Of a stretch of DNA of 64,000 bases, positions 1 through 8,627 are shown piece by piece (positions within the stretch are counted from its first letter, which is position 1; each line of letters opens with the position of its first letter). Location: NCBI RefSeq assembly GCF_009906855.1, contig NZ_CP047650.1, positions 5,704,001-5,768,000 on the forward strand. The letters are read 5' to 3'. The notes below the pieces were generated by a model. That model did no database searches and was not told where the DNA came from. It saw nothing but the letters and a program-made list of their open reading frames with translations. The position numbers were made by a program, and so were the translations under genes. The DNA comes from Xylophilus rhododendri (GTDB taxonomy: Bacteria > Pseudomonadota > Gammaproteobacteria > Burkholderiales > Burkholderiaceae_C).

Positions 1-1389
1 GACCTGAGCCTGGATGCCGGCCACAACGACGACTCCACCTACTACGGCACGCCGCTGCGCAACGGCGCGCTGGTCGACAGCCTGCGCCGCACCAGCTTCA
101 ACGTCGGCGACGCCACGGTGAACTACAACGATCGCATGTGGCGCGCCAAGATCGACTGGCAGATCAGCGACTCCCTGCGGCTGCGCAACGAGAGCTACTA
201 CCTCACCTCCAAGCGCCACTGGCGCAACAGCGAGAGCTACGCCTTCAACACCGCCGGCACCCTGGTCAACCGCAGCGACTACCTGGAAATCCTGCACGAC
301 CAGGAGCAGACCGGCAACCGCATCGACCTGGGCTATGTGCGCGCGCTGGCCGGCCTGAAGAACCGCTTCGTCATCGGCCTGGACTACTACCGCACCAAAC
401 TGCTGCACACCAACAACTCGCCCTATGGCGGCACGAGCACGGTGGACCCGTTCAGCAACTTCGCGGCCGGCTCCTTCACCAGCCCGGTGCCGACCACGCC
501 AGGCCGCCGCTCCACGCTGGAGACGGCCGCGCTCTTCGCGGAAGACTCCATCGAGCTGTCGCCGCAATGGAAGCTGGTCGCCGGCCTGCGCCGCGATGCG
601 ATGGATTTCGACAACCAGGATCTGCACACCGGCGTCGATCTGGGCAAGAAGTACCACCCGGTCACCGGCCGCGTCGGCGCGGTGTGGACGCCGCTGCAGG
701 ACCTCTCCGTCTATGGGCAATACGGCACCGGCACCGATCCGCTGAGCGGCGCGCTCTCGCTGCCCAACGGCAGCAGCAGCTACGACCTGACCCGGGGCCG
801 GCAGCTGGAGTTCGGGCTGAAGGGCGCCATGCCGGCGATCCAGGGCGAGTGGACGGCCGCCGTCTACCGCATCGAGAAGCGCAACATCCTCTCGCGTGAC
901 GCGATCAATCCGCTGGTCACGCAGCAGATCGGCAAGCAGTCCTCCACCGGCATCGAACTGGCCCTGGCGGCCGAGCCGCTGCGCAACTGGACGGTGGATG
1001 CCAATGCCGCTTTCCTGCGGGCGCGCTACGAGGACTTCCAGGAGCTGGTGGGCACGGCCTTGGTCAGCCGCGACGGCATGGTGCCGACCAATGTGCCGGA
1101 GCGCAGCGCCAATCTCTGGACCGGGTACCGCTTCACGCCGCAATGGTGGGCCGGCTTCGGCGCGCAGTACGTGGGCCAGCGTTATTCCAACAACGCCAAC
1201 ACCACCTCGCTGCCGGCCTACACGGTGCTGAACGCATCGCTGGCCTGGCGATATTCGCCGCAGCTGACGCTGTCGCTGGCGGTGAACAACCTGGCGGACC
1301 GCGACTACGCGCTGTCCGGCACCGGCAATGTGCGCTGGCTGCTGGGCGCTCCGCGCACGGTGCAGCTGACGGCCCGCGCGCGCTTCTGA
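1..1389 (+). CDS. TonB-dependent siderophore receptor, C-terminal part (5' truncated by window)
   Basis: The reading frame is open from base 1, so the gene begins upstream of the window; an internal GTG at 118 is not the true start. The visible 462 residues are alternating beta-strand sequence of an outer-membrane TonB receptor barrel, with alternating aromatic/polar strands, a YGQYGTGTDP-type segment, strands such as RQLEFGLKG and NWTVDANAAF, and a terminal phenylalanine (ARARF) typical of barrel proteins handled by the Bam machinery. The plug and TonB box lie outside the window. It should import a ferric siderophore; the ligand cannot be told. The stop overlaps the start of the PepSY gene by one base, so the two are translated together. 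Confidence 0.9.
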   Translation, partial: DLSLDAGHNDDSTYYGTPLRNGALVDSLRRTSFNVGDATVNYNDRMWRAKIDWQISDSLRLRNESYYLTSKRHWRNSESYAFNTAGTLVNRSDYLEILHDQEQTGNRIDLGYVRALAGLKNRFVIGLDYYRTKLLHTNNSPYGGTSTVDPFSNFAAGSFTSPVPTTPGRRSTLETAALFAEDSIELSPQWKLVAGLRRDAMDFDNQDLHTGVDLGKKYHPVTGRVGAVWTPLQDLSVYGQYGTGTDPLSGALSLPNGSSSYDLTRGRQLEFGLKGAMPAIQGEWTAAVYRIEKRNILSRDAINPLVTQQIGKQSSTGIELALAAEPLRNWTVDANAAFLRARYEDFQELVGTALVSRDGMVPTNVPERSANLWTGYRFTPQWWAGFGAQYVGQRYSNNANTTSLPAYTVLNASLAWRYSPQLTLSLAVNNLADRDYALSGTGNVRWLLGAPRTVQLTARARF

Positions 1390-2882
1390 TGGCGCGCGGG
1401 GCGGGGCCGGTCAAGGCGGCGCTGGTCTGGTTGCACAAGTGGCTGGGGGTGACGCTGGCGTTGCTCTTCCTGATGTGGTTCCTGAGCGGGCTGGTGCTGT
1501 ATTTCGTGCCTTTTCCCAATCTGGGTCAGGCCGAGCGGCTGGCCGCCTTGCCGGAGCTGCCGGCGTCCGGTCCTGCCTTGATGACAGCGCAGGAGGCGGC
1601 CTCGCGCAACGGGCTGCGTTTCAGCGAAGCGCGCCTGGGCATGCTGGACGGCCGGCCGGTGTGGCGCCTGCTGGCCGGCTCGCCCGCCGTGTGGACCGTG
1701 GTGGATGCCGTCGATGCCAGCCGCGTCGCGCCGCTGGACGCCGCCCACGCACGGACGGTCGCCGAGGCTTTCAGCGGCCGGCATGCGGTGGGCGCCGAGC
1801 CCATCGACCGCGACCAGTGGACCGTGCCGCAGGGCTTGAACCCCTATCGCCCCCTGTTCAAGATCGCCCTCGACGGCGACGACGGGCTGGAGCTGTACGT
1901 CTCGGCCGGCGCCGCCGAGGTGGTGCGCGACACCCGCCGCGCCGAGCGCTTCTGGAACTGGGTGGGCGCCGTGCCGCACTGGATCTATCCGACGGTGCTG
2001 CGGCAGTTCCCGCTGGCCTGGAACCGCACGGTGGTGTGGCTGTCCATCCCCGGCGTGGTCCTGGCGGCGAGCGGGCTGGCGCTGGGCGTCTGGCAGCTCT
2101 TCCTGAACCGTTCGCGCTGGATTCCCTACCGCAAGTTCTGGATGCGCTGGCACCACATCGCCGGCCTGGCGGCGGGCGTGGTGACGCTGAGCTGGATCTT
2201 CTCGGGGCTGATGTCGATGAACCCCTTCGATGTGTTTTCGCCGCGCGGCGCCACGGCGGCGGAGCGGGGCGCCTGGGCCGGCGCGCCGGCCGTCGCCACG
2301 CTGCGGCCGGACGAAGCCCTGGCCGTAGCGCGTGGGCATGGCCTGGCGGCGCGTGAACTGGAGCTGCTGCAGGTCGGCGGCCATGCCTGGTACCGCCTGC
2401 GTGATGCGGAGGATTCCTGGCTGCTGCCCGCCGATGCCAATGCCCCGGCCGAGGCCGTGCGCGCCTTGCCCGATGCGCTGCTGCAGCCTTTGATGTCATC
2501 GCTGCGGCCCCGGGCGCGTACTCCGCAGATCGAGCGCTTGAGCGCCTACGACGACCTGTACTACAGCCGCGACCCGCAAAGTGCCGAAGCCCGCTTCAAC
2601 CGGCCGCTGCCGGTATGGCGCCTGGCCTGGCCGGACGGCGTCACGATCTATGCCGACCCCGCCTCGGCCCGCCTGCTGCTGCGCGTGGACGACTCGGGCC
2701 GCTGGCAACGGCTGTTCTACAACGGGCTGCACAGCTTCGATTTCGCGCCGCTCATGGCAAGGCCGTGGCTGCGCCATCTGCTGGTGGTGGGCTTTTCGCT
2801 GCTCGGCACGGCGCTCTGCCTGACCTCCTGTGTCATCGCCTGGCGCGTGCTGGTGTCGGCCAAGCCCGCGAAGCGGCGCTGA
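1389..2882 (+). CDS. PepSY-associated TM helix domain protein (siderophore-linked reductase type)
   Basis: A 497-residue inner-membrane protein. The ATG at 1389 shares its A with the TGA of the receptor, which fixes the start over longer upstream options. A first membrane helix (about residues 12-35, ALLFLMWFLSGLVLYFVPF) is followed by a periplasmic PepSY-like region, paired helices around 205-235 and 255-280 and a last helix near 460-490, the layout of PepSY_TM proteins found next to TonB siderophore receptors. Conserved His-containing helix starts (LHKWLG, WHHIAGLAAG) recall haem or metal ligands. The likely role is reduction or release of siderophore iron after uptake; that is inferred from family and neighbour only. 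Confidence 0.85.
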   Translation: MARGAGPVKAALVWLHKWLGVTLALLFLMWFLSGLVLYFVPFPNLGQAERLAALPELPASGPALMTAQEAASRNGLRFSEARLGMLDGRPVWRLLAGSPAVWTVVDAVDASRVAPLDAAHARTVAEAFSGRHAVGAEPIDRDQWTVPQGLNPYRPLFKIALDGDDGLELYVSAGAAEVVRDTRRAERFWNWVGAVPHWIYPTVLRQFPLAWNRTVVWLSIPGVVLAASGLALGVWQLFLNRSRWIPYRKFWMRWHHIAGLAAGVVTLSWIFSGLMSMNPFDVFSPRGATAAERGAWAGAPAVATLRPDEALAVARGHGLAARELELLQVGGHAWYRLRDAEDSWLLPADANAPAEAVRALPDALLQPLMSSLRPRARTPQIERLSAYDDLYYSRDPQSAEARFNRPLPVWRLAWPDGVTIYADPASARLLLRVDDSGRWQRLFYNGLHSFDFAPLMARPWLRHLLVVGFSLLGTALCLTSCVIAWRVLVSAKPAKRR

Positions 2883-3003
2883 GTGGCCTGGATTACACGG
2901 TCCGTAACAATTTTTCGATTCGTGTGACGGAAGATGTTTCAATGGCTTGGGCACTCAGCCCGCGCCTACAAAAATTCCATCAACTCACTCGAGGACCGTC
3001 GTC

Positions 3004-3294
3004 ATGAAGAAGTTCACGTTTGCCATCGCCGCCGCTGCCCTGCTGGCTTCCCAGGCCTTTGCCCAGTCGGCTCCCGGCCCGGCCGATGGCAGCAGCAAGA
3101 CGCCCCAGCTGCCGGCGGGCAGCGCCGCCAAGCCCGGCGGCGTGGGTGACGGCAACGCCATGGGCGCCGCCAAGCCGGCATCGCCCAGCAAGGCCGAACG
3201 CAAGGCCGCGGGCCAGGAACGCCGCGCCAAGATGAAGGCGGCCAACAAGGGCGGCGAAATCCCGGCGCCTTCGGTCCAGCCCAAGAGCTACTGA
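3004..3294 (+). CDS. Small secreted Ala/Lys/Pro-rich protein
   Basis: Encodes 96 residues. The start at 3004 gives a clean Sec signal peptide (MKKFTFAIAAAALLASQAFAQ, cleavage after AFA-Q near residue 20). The mature part is low complexity, rich in Ala, Gly, Pro, Lys and Ser, has no cysteine and looks disordered and basic. Short proteins of this kind are common and uncharacterised in Comamonadaceae. No function can be given. It stands alone between the PepSY gene and a DUF1624 gene. Confidence 0.7.
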   Translation: MKKFTFAIAAAALLASQAFAQSAPGPADGSSKTPQLPAGSAAKPGGVGDGNAMGAAKPASPSKAERKAAGQERRAKMKAANKGGEIPAPSVQPKSY

Positions 3295-3317
3295 AGCGAC
3301 GCCGCCGCGGCGCTGCT

Positions 3318-3323
3318 TACACT
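3318..3323 (+). promoter_or_regulatory. Putative -10 box for a leaderless mRNA (DUF1624 gene)
   Basis: TACACT lies six bases before the ATG at 3330, so transcription would start at or next to the start codon. No Shine-Dalgarno sequence is present. The same arrangement recurs at several genes in this window. Confidence 0.4.
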
Positions 3324-3329
3324 GCCGGC

Positions 3330-4112
3330 ATGCCCGCAGTGTTCCGCCCGGCCCAGCGCCTTCGTCCCCTTCAGAACCGCGCAGCGCGTCTCGACGCCCT
3401 GCGCGGTTTTGCCGTGGTGTGGATGAGTTTTTTCCACTTCTGTTTCGACCTCAACTACTTCGGCTTCCTGCATCAGCACATGCTGTCCGATCCCGCGTGG
3501 ACGGGGCAGCGCGCGGCCATCGTCAGCCTGTTCCTGTTCTGTGCCGGGGTGGGCCAGGCACTGGCGTCCGAGGCCGGGCAGGGCTGGCCGCGTTTCTGGC
3601 GGCGCTGGGCGCAGGTGGCGGGCTGCGCGCTGCTGGTGACGCTGGCCACCTACGCCATCTTTCCGCAGAGCTTCATCGGTTTCGGCGTGCTGCATGGCCT
3701 GGCGGTGATGCTGATCGTGGCGCGTGTCTCGGGCCGGCTCGGCCGCTGGCTCTGGCCGCTGGGCGCGGTCGCGCTGCTGCTGCCCTGGCTGGCCGAAGCC
3801 TGGCTGCCGGGCACCGCGCTGGAAGCCGCCTTAAACGGCGTGCCGCTGCGGGTGCTGGGGCTGATCACCGTCAAGCCGATCACCGAGGACTATGTGCCGC
3901 TGCTGCCCTGGCTGGGCATGGTGTGGTGGGGGCTGGCGGCGGGCCAGTGGCTGTCACGCCGCCGGCCGCGCCTGCTGCAAGGGCCGCCGCCGGGCGGAGC
4001 GGCGGGCAGGGCGCTGGCCTGGCTGGGGCGGCACAGTCTGCCCTGGTACATGCTGCATCAGCCGGTGCTGATGGGGCTGGTGGCCGCGACCGCCTGGGCG
4101 CTGCATCGCTGA
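3330..4112 (+). CDS. DUF1624 / heparan-alpha-glucosaminide N-acetyltransferase-like membrane protein
   Basis: A 260-residue polytopic membrane protein. The N-terminus carries the family hallmark RLDALRGFAVVWMSFFHF followed by NYFGF, and there are roughly seven hydrophobic helices (about residues 20-40, 55-75, 90-110, 115-140, 145-165, 190-210 and 235-258). Families with this fold move acetyl groups across membranes, but bacterial DUF1624 members are largely untested, so the activity is unknown. It ends with the typical histidine-containing helix (WYMLHQPVLMGL). A hairpin terminator follows, shared with the convergent parvulin gene. Confidence 0.8.
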   Translation: MPAVFRPAQRLRPLQNRAARLDALRGFAVVWMSFFHFCFDLNYFGFLHQHMLSDPAWTGQRAAIVSLFLFCAGVGQALASEAGQGWPRFWRRWAQVAGCALLVTLATYAIFPQSFIGFGVLHGLAVMLIVARVSGRLGRWLWPLGAVALLLPWLAEAWLPGTALEAALNGVPLRVLGLITVKPITEDYVPLLPWLGMVWWGLAAGQWLSRRRPRLLQGPPPGGAAGRALAWLGRHSLPWYMLHQPVLMGLVAATAWALHR

Positions 4113-4121
4113 GGCATGAAA

Positions 4122-4143
4122 AAAGCGACCCGAAGGTCGCTTT
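4122..4143 (-). terminator. Rho-independent terminator for the parvulin gene, probably bidirectional
   Basis: AAAGCGACC pairs perfectly with GGTCGCTTT around a CGAA tetraloop. Read on the minus strand the stem is followed by a run of T, as expected downstream of the parvulin stop at 4167; on the plus strand it can also stop the DUF1624 transcript. Confidence 0.85.
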
Positions 4144-4166
4144 CCGATGGGAGCCGGGCAGGAGTC

Positions 4167-4955
4167 TTATTCGACCTTGGCCTTGCTGCGCAGGTCCTGC
4201 TGGTAGGCCGCCAGCTTCTGCTGCTGCAGCTGCTGCACGATCTGCGGCTTGACCTGGTCGAAGGGCGGCAGCTTGGCTTCGCGCACATCGTCCAGGCGGA
4301 TGATGTGGTAGCCGAACTGGCTCTTCACCGGGGTCTCGGTGATCTGGCCCTTCTTCAGGCTGGCCAGGCCATCGCTGAATTCCTTCACGTAGTTGTTCGG
4401 GCTGGCCCAGTCAAGCTCGCCGCCGTTGGCGCCGGAGCCGGTGTCCTTGGACTGCTTCTTAGCGATGTCCTCGAACTTCGCACCCTTCTTCAGGCGGGCG
4501 ATGATGTCCTTGGCGTCGGATTCCTTGTCCACCAGGATGTGGTGAGCCTTGTATTCCTTGCTGCCGTTGGCGGCGGCGAACTTGTCGTATTCGGCCTTGG
4601 CTTCGGTGTCGCTGATCGGGTTCTTGTCCTGCCACTTGGCGAAGAGGTCGCGGATCAGGATGGTCTGGCGGGCCAGCTCCATCTGGTTCTTGTAGTCCTC
4701 GGTGCCTTCCAGGCCTTGCTTCTGGGCTTCCTGCAGGAAGATCTCGCGGGCGATGACTTCGTCCTTGATCTGGCCTTCGACTTCGGGCGTGATGGGACGG
4801 CCGGACTTGGCGATCTGCTGGCTCAGCACGTCGGCGCGCGACTTGGGCACGGCCTTGCCGTTGACCACGGCGATGTTCTGCGCCAGCACCGGCAGCGCGA
4901 AGGCGGCCAGCAAGGTGGCGGCGAGCGCGGTACGAGTCTTGCGGTTGTTCAGCAT
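4167..4955 (-). CDS. Periplasmic peptidylprolyl isomerase, parvulin (PpiC/SurA-like)
   Basis: 262 residues from the ATG at 4955, which has an AGGA ribosome site and gives a signal peptide (TALAATLLAAFALPVLAQ); longer in-frame extensions upstream overlap the BolA gene and are not used. The N-terminal helical part (about 30-125) is followed by a parvulin domain (about 133-225) with the family signs KAHHILV, GGELDW and FGYHII. The Gln-rich tail continues the helical chaperone region. It should catalyse Pro isomerisation and assist folding of outer-membrane or secreted proteins. The order yciB-bolA-parvulin is familiar in Burkholderiales. Confidence 0.9.
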   Translation of the reverse strand: MLNNRKTRTALAATLLAAFALPVLAQNIAVVNGKAVPKSRADVLSQQIAKSGRPITPEVEGQIKDEVIAREIFLQEAQKQGLEGTEDYKNQMELARQTILIRDLFAKWQDKNPISDTEAKAEYDKFAAANGSKEYKAHHILVDKESDAKDIIARLKKGAKFEDIAKKQSKDTGSGANGGELDWASPNNYVKEFSDGLASLKKGQITETPVKSQFGYHIIRLDDVREAKLPPFDQVKPQIVQQLQQQKLAAYQQDLRSKAKVE

Positions 4956-5076
4956 AGAAATCCTCGGATGTCCGATATTGGAGTAGATGAGAGGGGAAAG
5001 GCTTGAAGTGCCCGGTAGTCCGATCGTCGCATCCGGCGAGCCGGATGGCGTGTTCGGGAGTATCGGCGAGACCAGG

Positions 5077-5385
5077 TCAGACAGCGGCGGGCGTGGAAGG
5101 TTCCGGAAGGACTTCGATCGCCAGTGCGTGAAGGCCGGCGTCCAGAAAAGGACGCAGGGCATCATACACAAGCCGGTGCTGCGCCACACGGGTCCGCCCG
5201 GCCAGCGCAAGCGACGCGATACGCACCCGGAAATGGGTGCCGAAACCGCTGCCGTTGGCGCCGACATGGCCGGCATGCGCGGCGCTTTCGTCGATGACTT
5301 CGAGCCGTGTGGGCTGCAGCGAGCGCTGCAGCTGCGCGACGAGCGCATCGGCGGTGATGTCCTGGGGCTGGATCATGGCCGTCAT
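5077..5385 (-). CDS. bolA: BolA family protein
   Basis: 102 residues. The start ATG at 5385 overlaps the TGA of yciB as ATGA, so translation is coupled; an internal ATG at 5376 is the alternative. The BolA/KH-like core is visible: a short helix (ALVAQLQRSL), the strand LEVIDES, the HAGH segment, GTHFRVRI and a C-terminal helix with RLVYDAL and HALAIEV. The conserved histidine of RVAQHRLVY is the usual Fe-S/glutaredoxin ligand. BolA proteins partner monothiol glutaredoxins in iron-sulfur trafficking and affect stress morphology. Confidence 0.9.
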   Translation of the reverse strand: MTAMIQPQDITADALVAQLQRSLQPTRLEVIDESAAHAGHVGANGSGFGTHFRVRIASLALAGRTRVAQHRLVYDALRPFLDAGLHALAIEVLPEPSTPAAV

Positions 5386-5939
5386 GCGCGCGGATCGTTG
5401 GCGGCCGGGTCCTCGGGCAGCACATGCTTGCCGAGGTACAAGCCCTGGGCGACCACGAAGACCAGCATCAGCCCCATGCCGCCGAAGAGCTTGAAATTGA
5501 CCCAGGTATCGGTGTCGAAGTGGAAGGCCACCCAGAGGTTGAGCACGCCCATCACCGCGAAGAAGCCCACCCAGCTCCAGTTGGCCACGCGCCATGCCGC
5601 GTCGGGCAGCTGCATCTGCGCGCCCATCAGCGACTTGAGGAAGTTCTTGTTGAAGAACAGCTGCCCGCCGGCCAGCACCAGGCCCATCACCCAGTAGAGC
5701 ACCGTGGGCTTCCACTTGATGAACTCCTCGTTGTGCGCGATGAGCGTGGCGCCGCCGAACAGCACGATCACCACCAGGCTCACCCACTGCATGGGTTCGA
5801 CCTTGCCGCGCTTGAACCGGAACCAGCCGATCTGCAGCACGGTGGCGGCGATGGCGATGCCGGTGGCGACGTAGATGCCGCCCAGCTTGAAGGCGACGAA
5901 GAACAGGATGATGGGAAAGAAATCGAGCAGCAGCTTCAT
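5382..5939 (-). CDS. yciB: Septation protein A / inner membrane-spanning protein YciB
   Basis: 185 residues with the YciB/IspZ signature start MKLLLDFFPIILFFVAFK and about five membrane helices (roughly 5-25, 28-45, 52-70, 78-98, 120-140 and 150-170). Length and sequence are typical of the family (E. coli 179 residues). The family is implicated in cell-envelope maintenance and division. It leads the yciB-bolA pair, which overlap by four bases. Confidence 0.95.
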   Translation of the reverse strand: MKLLLDFFPIILFFVAFKLGGIYVATGIAIAATVLQIGWFRFKRGKVEPMQWVSLVVIVLFGGATLIAHNEEFIKWKPTVLYWVMGLVLAGGQLFFNKNFLKSLMGAQMQLPDAAWRVANWSWVGFFAVMGVLNLWVAFHFDTDTWVNFKLFGGMGLMLVFVVAQGLYLGKHVLPEDPAANDPRA

Positions 5940-6042
5940 GCGCAGGTTCCGCGGGGGCAGGGCTCCGACAGGCCGGGCCGGCCGGCGGGGGAAACCGCTA
6001 TTGTGCAGCGTTGCGCAAGGCCGCTTCGCGAGGCGGCTTGGT

Positions 6043-6468
6043 TCACTTGCCCTCGGGCGTGAAGTCGAGCGAGGCCGAGTTCATGCAGTAGCGCAGGCCT
6101 TCGGGGCCGGGGCCGTCGGGGAACACATGGCCCAGGTGGGCATTGCAGTTGGCGCACACCGTCTCGGTGCGCACCATGCCGTGGCTGCGGTCCACGATTT
6201 CCTTGACCGCGCCGGGGATGGCCTGCGAGAAGCTGGGCCAGCCGCAGCCGGCGTCGAACTTGGTGCCCGAATCGAAGAGCTTGGCGCCGCAGACGATGCA
6301 GTGGTAGCTGCCGTCGGCCCAGACGGCGTTGTACTTGCCGGTGAAGGGCCGCTCGGTGGCGGCATGGCGGGTGATCTGGAAGGCGCCCGGCTCGGCCTGC
6401 TTGTCGGCGAGGCGCTCCTTCCATTCGGCGTCGTCACGGGGCGGAGTGGCTTGGGTGGTGTCGGTCAT
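6043..6468 (-). CDS. msrB: Peptide-methionine (R)-S-oxide reductase MsrB
   Basis: 141 residues forming a single MsrB domain. Two CxxC zinc pairs are present (CIVC and CANC), as are the GCGWPSF segment, the HLGHVF motif and the catalytic cysteine in RYCMNSASL (Cys128). There is no signal peptide, so it is cytosolic and repairs methionine-R-sulfoxide in proteins. Its ATG overlaps the stop of the selO gene by four bases, so the two antioxidant enzymes are made from one message. Confidence 0.95.
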   Translation of the reverse strand: MTDTTQATPPRDDAEWKERLADKQAEPGAFQITRHAATERPFTGKYNAVWADGSYHCIVCGAKLFDSGTKFDAGCGWPSFSQAIPGAVKEIVDRSHGMVRTETVCANCNAHLGHVFPDGPGPEGLRYCMNSASLDFTPEGK

Positions 6469-7976
6469 GATGAGCAGCTGATCTCGATGGTGGAGGCCCA
6501 GTCGGGCGGGAAGTCGGCGAAGGTCTCGAAGCCGGGATGTTCTTCACATGGGGCGGCGAGCAGGGTCGTCAAGGTGGCGACGCCGCTGAAGTCCTGCTGC
6601 CGGGCCTGGCGGATGGCCAGCTCGCCCAGGTGGTTGCGCAGCACGAACTTCGGATTGATTGTGAGCATCCTGGCGCCGGCCTGGTTGCGATCGGTATCGG
6701 CCAGGCGTGCCTGGTAGCGGGCCATCCAGGCGTCGAAGCCTTCGCGGTCCAGGAAGAGGTCGCGCACCGGCTCCATGGGGCCGCCGGCCATGTGGGTGGA
6801 CAGGCGGCGCCAGAAGATGGTCCAGTCGACCCGGGTCGCGGCCAGCAGGCGCAGCAGGGCGTCGAGCAGTTCGGCATCCTGGTCCTGCGCGTCGGCCAGG
6901 CCCAGCTTGGCGCGCATGCGCTGCAGGAACTGCTGGGGGAACAGCGTCTTGTAGGGCTCCAGGGCCCGCATGGCGAGGTCCGTCTCCTCGATCAGCGGCA
7001 TCAGCGCCTGGCCCAGGCAGAACAGGTTCCAGTAGGCGACCTGCGGCTGCTGGTCGAAGGCGTAGCGGCCCTGGGTGTCGCTGTGGTTGCAGATGTGCTT
7101 GGGGTCGAAGCCGTCGAGGAACTGGAAGGGGCCGTAGTCGATGGTCAGGCCCAGGATGCTCATGTTGTCGGTGTTCATCACGCCGTGGCAGAAGCCCACC
7201 GACTGCCAATGCGCGATCAGCGTGGCGGTGCGGCGGGTGACCTCGGCCAGCAGCGCCGCATAGGCATTGCCGTCGAAGCCCTCGCCGGCGCGGGCCTGCG
7301 GAAAGTGGCGGTCGATCACGTGGTCGGCCAGGGCGCGCAGGGAGGCGATGTCGTCGCGGCTGGAGAAATGTTCGAAGTGGCCGAAGCGGATGAAGCTGGG
7401 TGCGAGCCGGGTGACCACGGCCGCTGTCTCGATCTCCTCGCGGCGCACCGGCGCGGGCGAACCGACCACACACAGGGCGCGTGTGGTGGGAATGCCGAGC
7501 GCGGCCATGGCCTCGCTGCAAAGGAATTCGCGGATGCTGGAGCGCAGCACCGCCCGGCCATCGCCGCCGCGCGAATACGGCGTGCGGCCGGCGCCCTTGA
7601 ACTGCACTTCGAGCGGGCCGCCCGGCGCGGCGACTTCGCCCAGCAGCAGCGCGCGGCCGTCGCCCAACTGACCGGCCCAAACACCGAACTGGTGTCCGCT
7701 GTAGACCGTGGCAGCCGGCTGGCTCCCGAGGATGGGGCGGCTGCCGGCCAGGGCTTCGATCACCCCGGGTTGCTGCAGCCGCTCCAACGGCAGGCCCAGC
7801 ACGGCGGCGGCGGACTCGCTGGCGCCGACCAGATAGGGCTCCGGCAGGAACTGGGCGGGCAGGGCGGTGCCGAAGGCGGGCAACAGGGCCGCGAAGCCGG
7901 GCTGCCAGCGAAGACCCAGGTCGACGGCGGCGGGCGCGGGATCGGCAGGCACGGATGGCGAAAGAATGGCACTCAT
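6465..7976 (-). CDS. selO: SelO family protein adenylyltransferase (YdiU)
   Basis: 503 residues from the ATG at 7976 (six further in-frame residues upstream are possible). This is the atypical kinase-fold family that transfers AMP rather than phosphate to protein side chains. Visible marks are the nucleotide loop region [18 protein letters not shown], the following [10 protein letters not shown] helix, and the metal-site block [13 protein letters not shown] with IDYGPF. Bacterial members lack selenocysteine, as here, where the C-terminus ends EISCSS. The family links to redox stress, which agrees with translational coupling to msrB. Confidence 0.92.
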   Translation of the reverse strand: MSAILSPSVPADPAPAAVDLGLRWQPGFAALLPAFGTALPAQFLPEPYLVGASESAAAVLGLPLERLQQPGVIEALAGSRPILGSQPAATVYSGHQFGVWAGQLGDGRALLLGEVAAPGGPLEVQFKGAGRTPYSRGGDGRAVLRSSIREFLCSEAMAALGIPTTRALCVVGSPAPVRREEIETAAVVTRLAPSFIRFGHFEHFSSRDDIASLRALADHVIDRHFPQARAGEGFDGNAYAALLAEVTRRTATLIAHWQSVGFCHGVMNTDNMSILGLTIDYGPFQFLDGFDPKHICNHSDTQGRYAFDQQPQVAYWNLFCLGQALMPLIEETDLAMRALEPYKTLFPQQFLQRMRAKLGLADAQDQDAELLDALLRLLAATRVDWTIFWRRLSTHMAGGPMEPVRDLFLDREGFDAWMARYQARLADTDRNQAGARMLTINPKFVLRNHLGELAIRQARQQDFSGVATLTTLLAAPCEEHPGFETFADFPPDWASTIEISCSS

Positions 7977-8033
7977 GCCCGGATTTTCAGGCACCGGCTT
8001 CAGCCGTGCGGATCGGCGGGAATTGCGGTCCGC

Positions 8034-8540
8034 TCAATCCGGCCCGAACAACCGCCGTCGGTCGATGTCGGTATAGACGATGCGCTGCACCACGCCGGCC
8101 CGGTCGATGTGGATGCTGATGATGCGCGGGTTGTTGATGTCGTTGAAGCGGTAGTCCCAGATCGGGCCGTCGAAGCTCGCCACCCGCACGATGCGCATGG
8201 GCCGGCCGTAGGTGAAGAGGATCTCCTCCTGACGCGTCTGGCCGAGAGCGATGCGGTTGAAGTTCTCGTAGCGCAGGGCCTGGTCCTGCCGCAGCAGGCG
8301 GCCGCTGGGGTCGAAATCGAAGTCGAACACCTGGTAGCCCGCCGGCATCTGCGAATACTGCAGGCGCTGGCCGCCGTCGGGCAGCGGGTAGACGCCCGTC
8401 GGCGTGCCCATGCGCGCCTGCAGCGCGGCGGGGCTGGTGTTGCCATCGACCTGCGAACCGATGGGGCCGACGGCGCATGCGGCCAGCAGCGCGGCCAGCG
8501 CCAGGGAACCGGCGAGCTTGAACATGGGGAGACGGGACAT
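8034..8540 (-). CDS. BamE/SmpA-like outer-membrane lipoprotein
   Basis: 168 residues from the ATG at 8540, chosen because AAGGAAG lies a few bases upstream. The signal peptide ends in the lipobox LLAAC (Cys about residue 21) and the next residue is Ala, which favours the outer membrane. The mature part has a BamE-like start (ALQARMGTPTGVYPLPDGGQRLQYS), two alpha-beta blocks and short repeats of the type RMGTPTG/FTYGRPM. It may act in envelope or beta-barrel biogenesis; the real BamE is probably elsewhere, so the function is uncertain. Confidence 0.7.
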   Translation of the reverse strand: MSRLPMFKLAGSLALAALLAACAVGPIGSQVDGNTSPAALQARMGTPTGVYPLPDGGQRLQYSQMPAGYQVFDFDFDPSGRLLRQDQALRYENFNRIALGQTRQEEILFTYGRPMRIVRVASFDGPIWDYRFNDINNPRIISIHIDRAGVVQRIVYTDIDRRRLFGPD

Positions 8541-8627
8541 GGCCACTTCCTTCAAAACGACGATGGTGAAAAACCCGTGGCCGCAGCCCTGTCAGCGCAC
8601 GGCCCGCATTCACGTGCGGCGCTTGCC

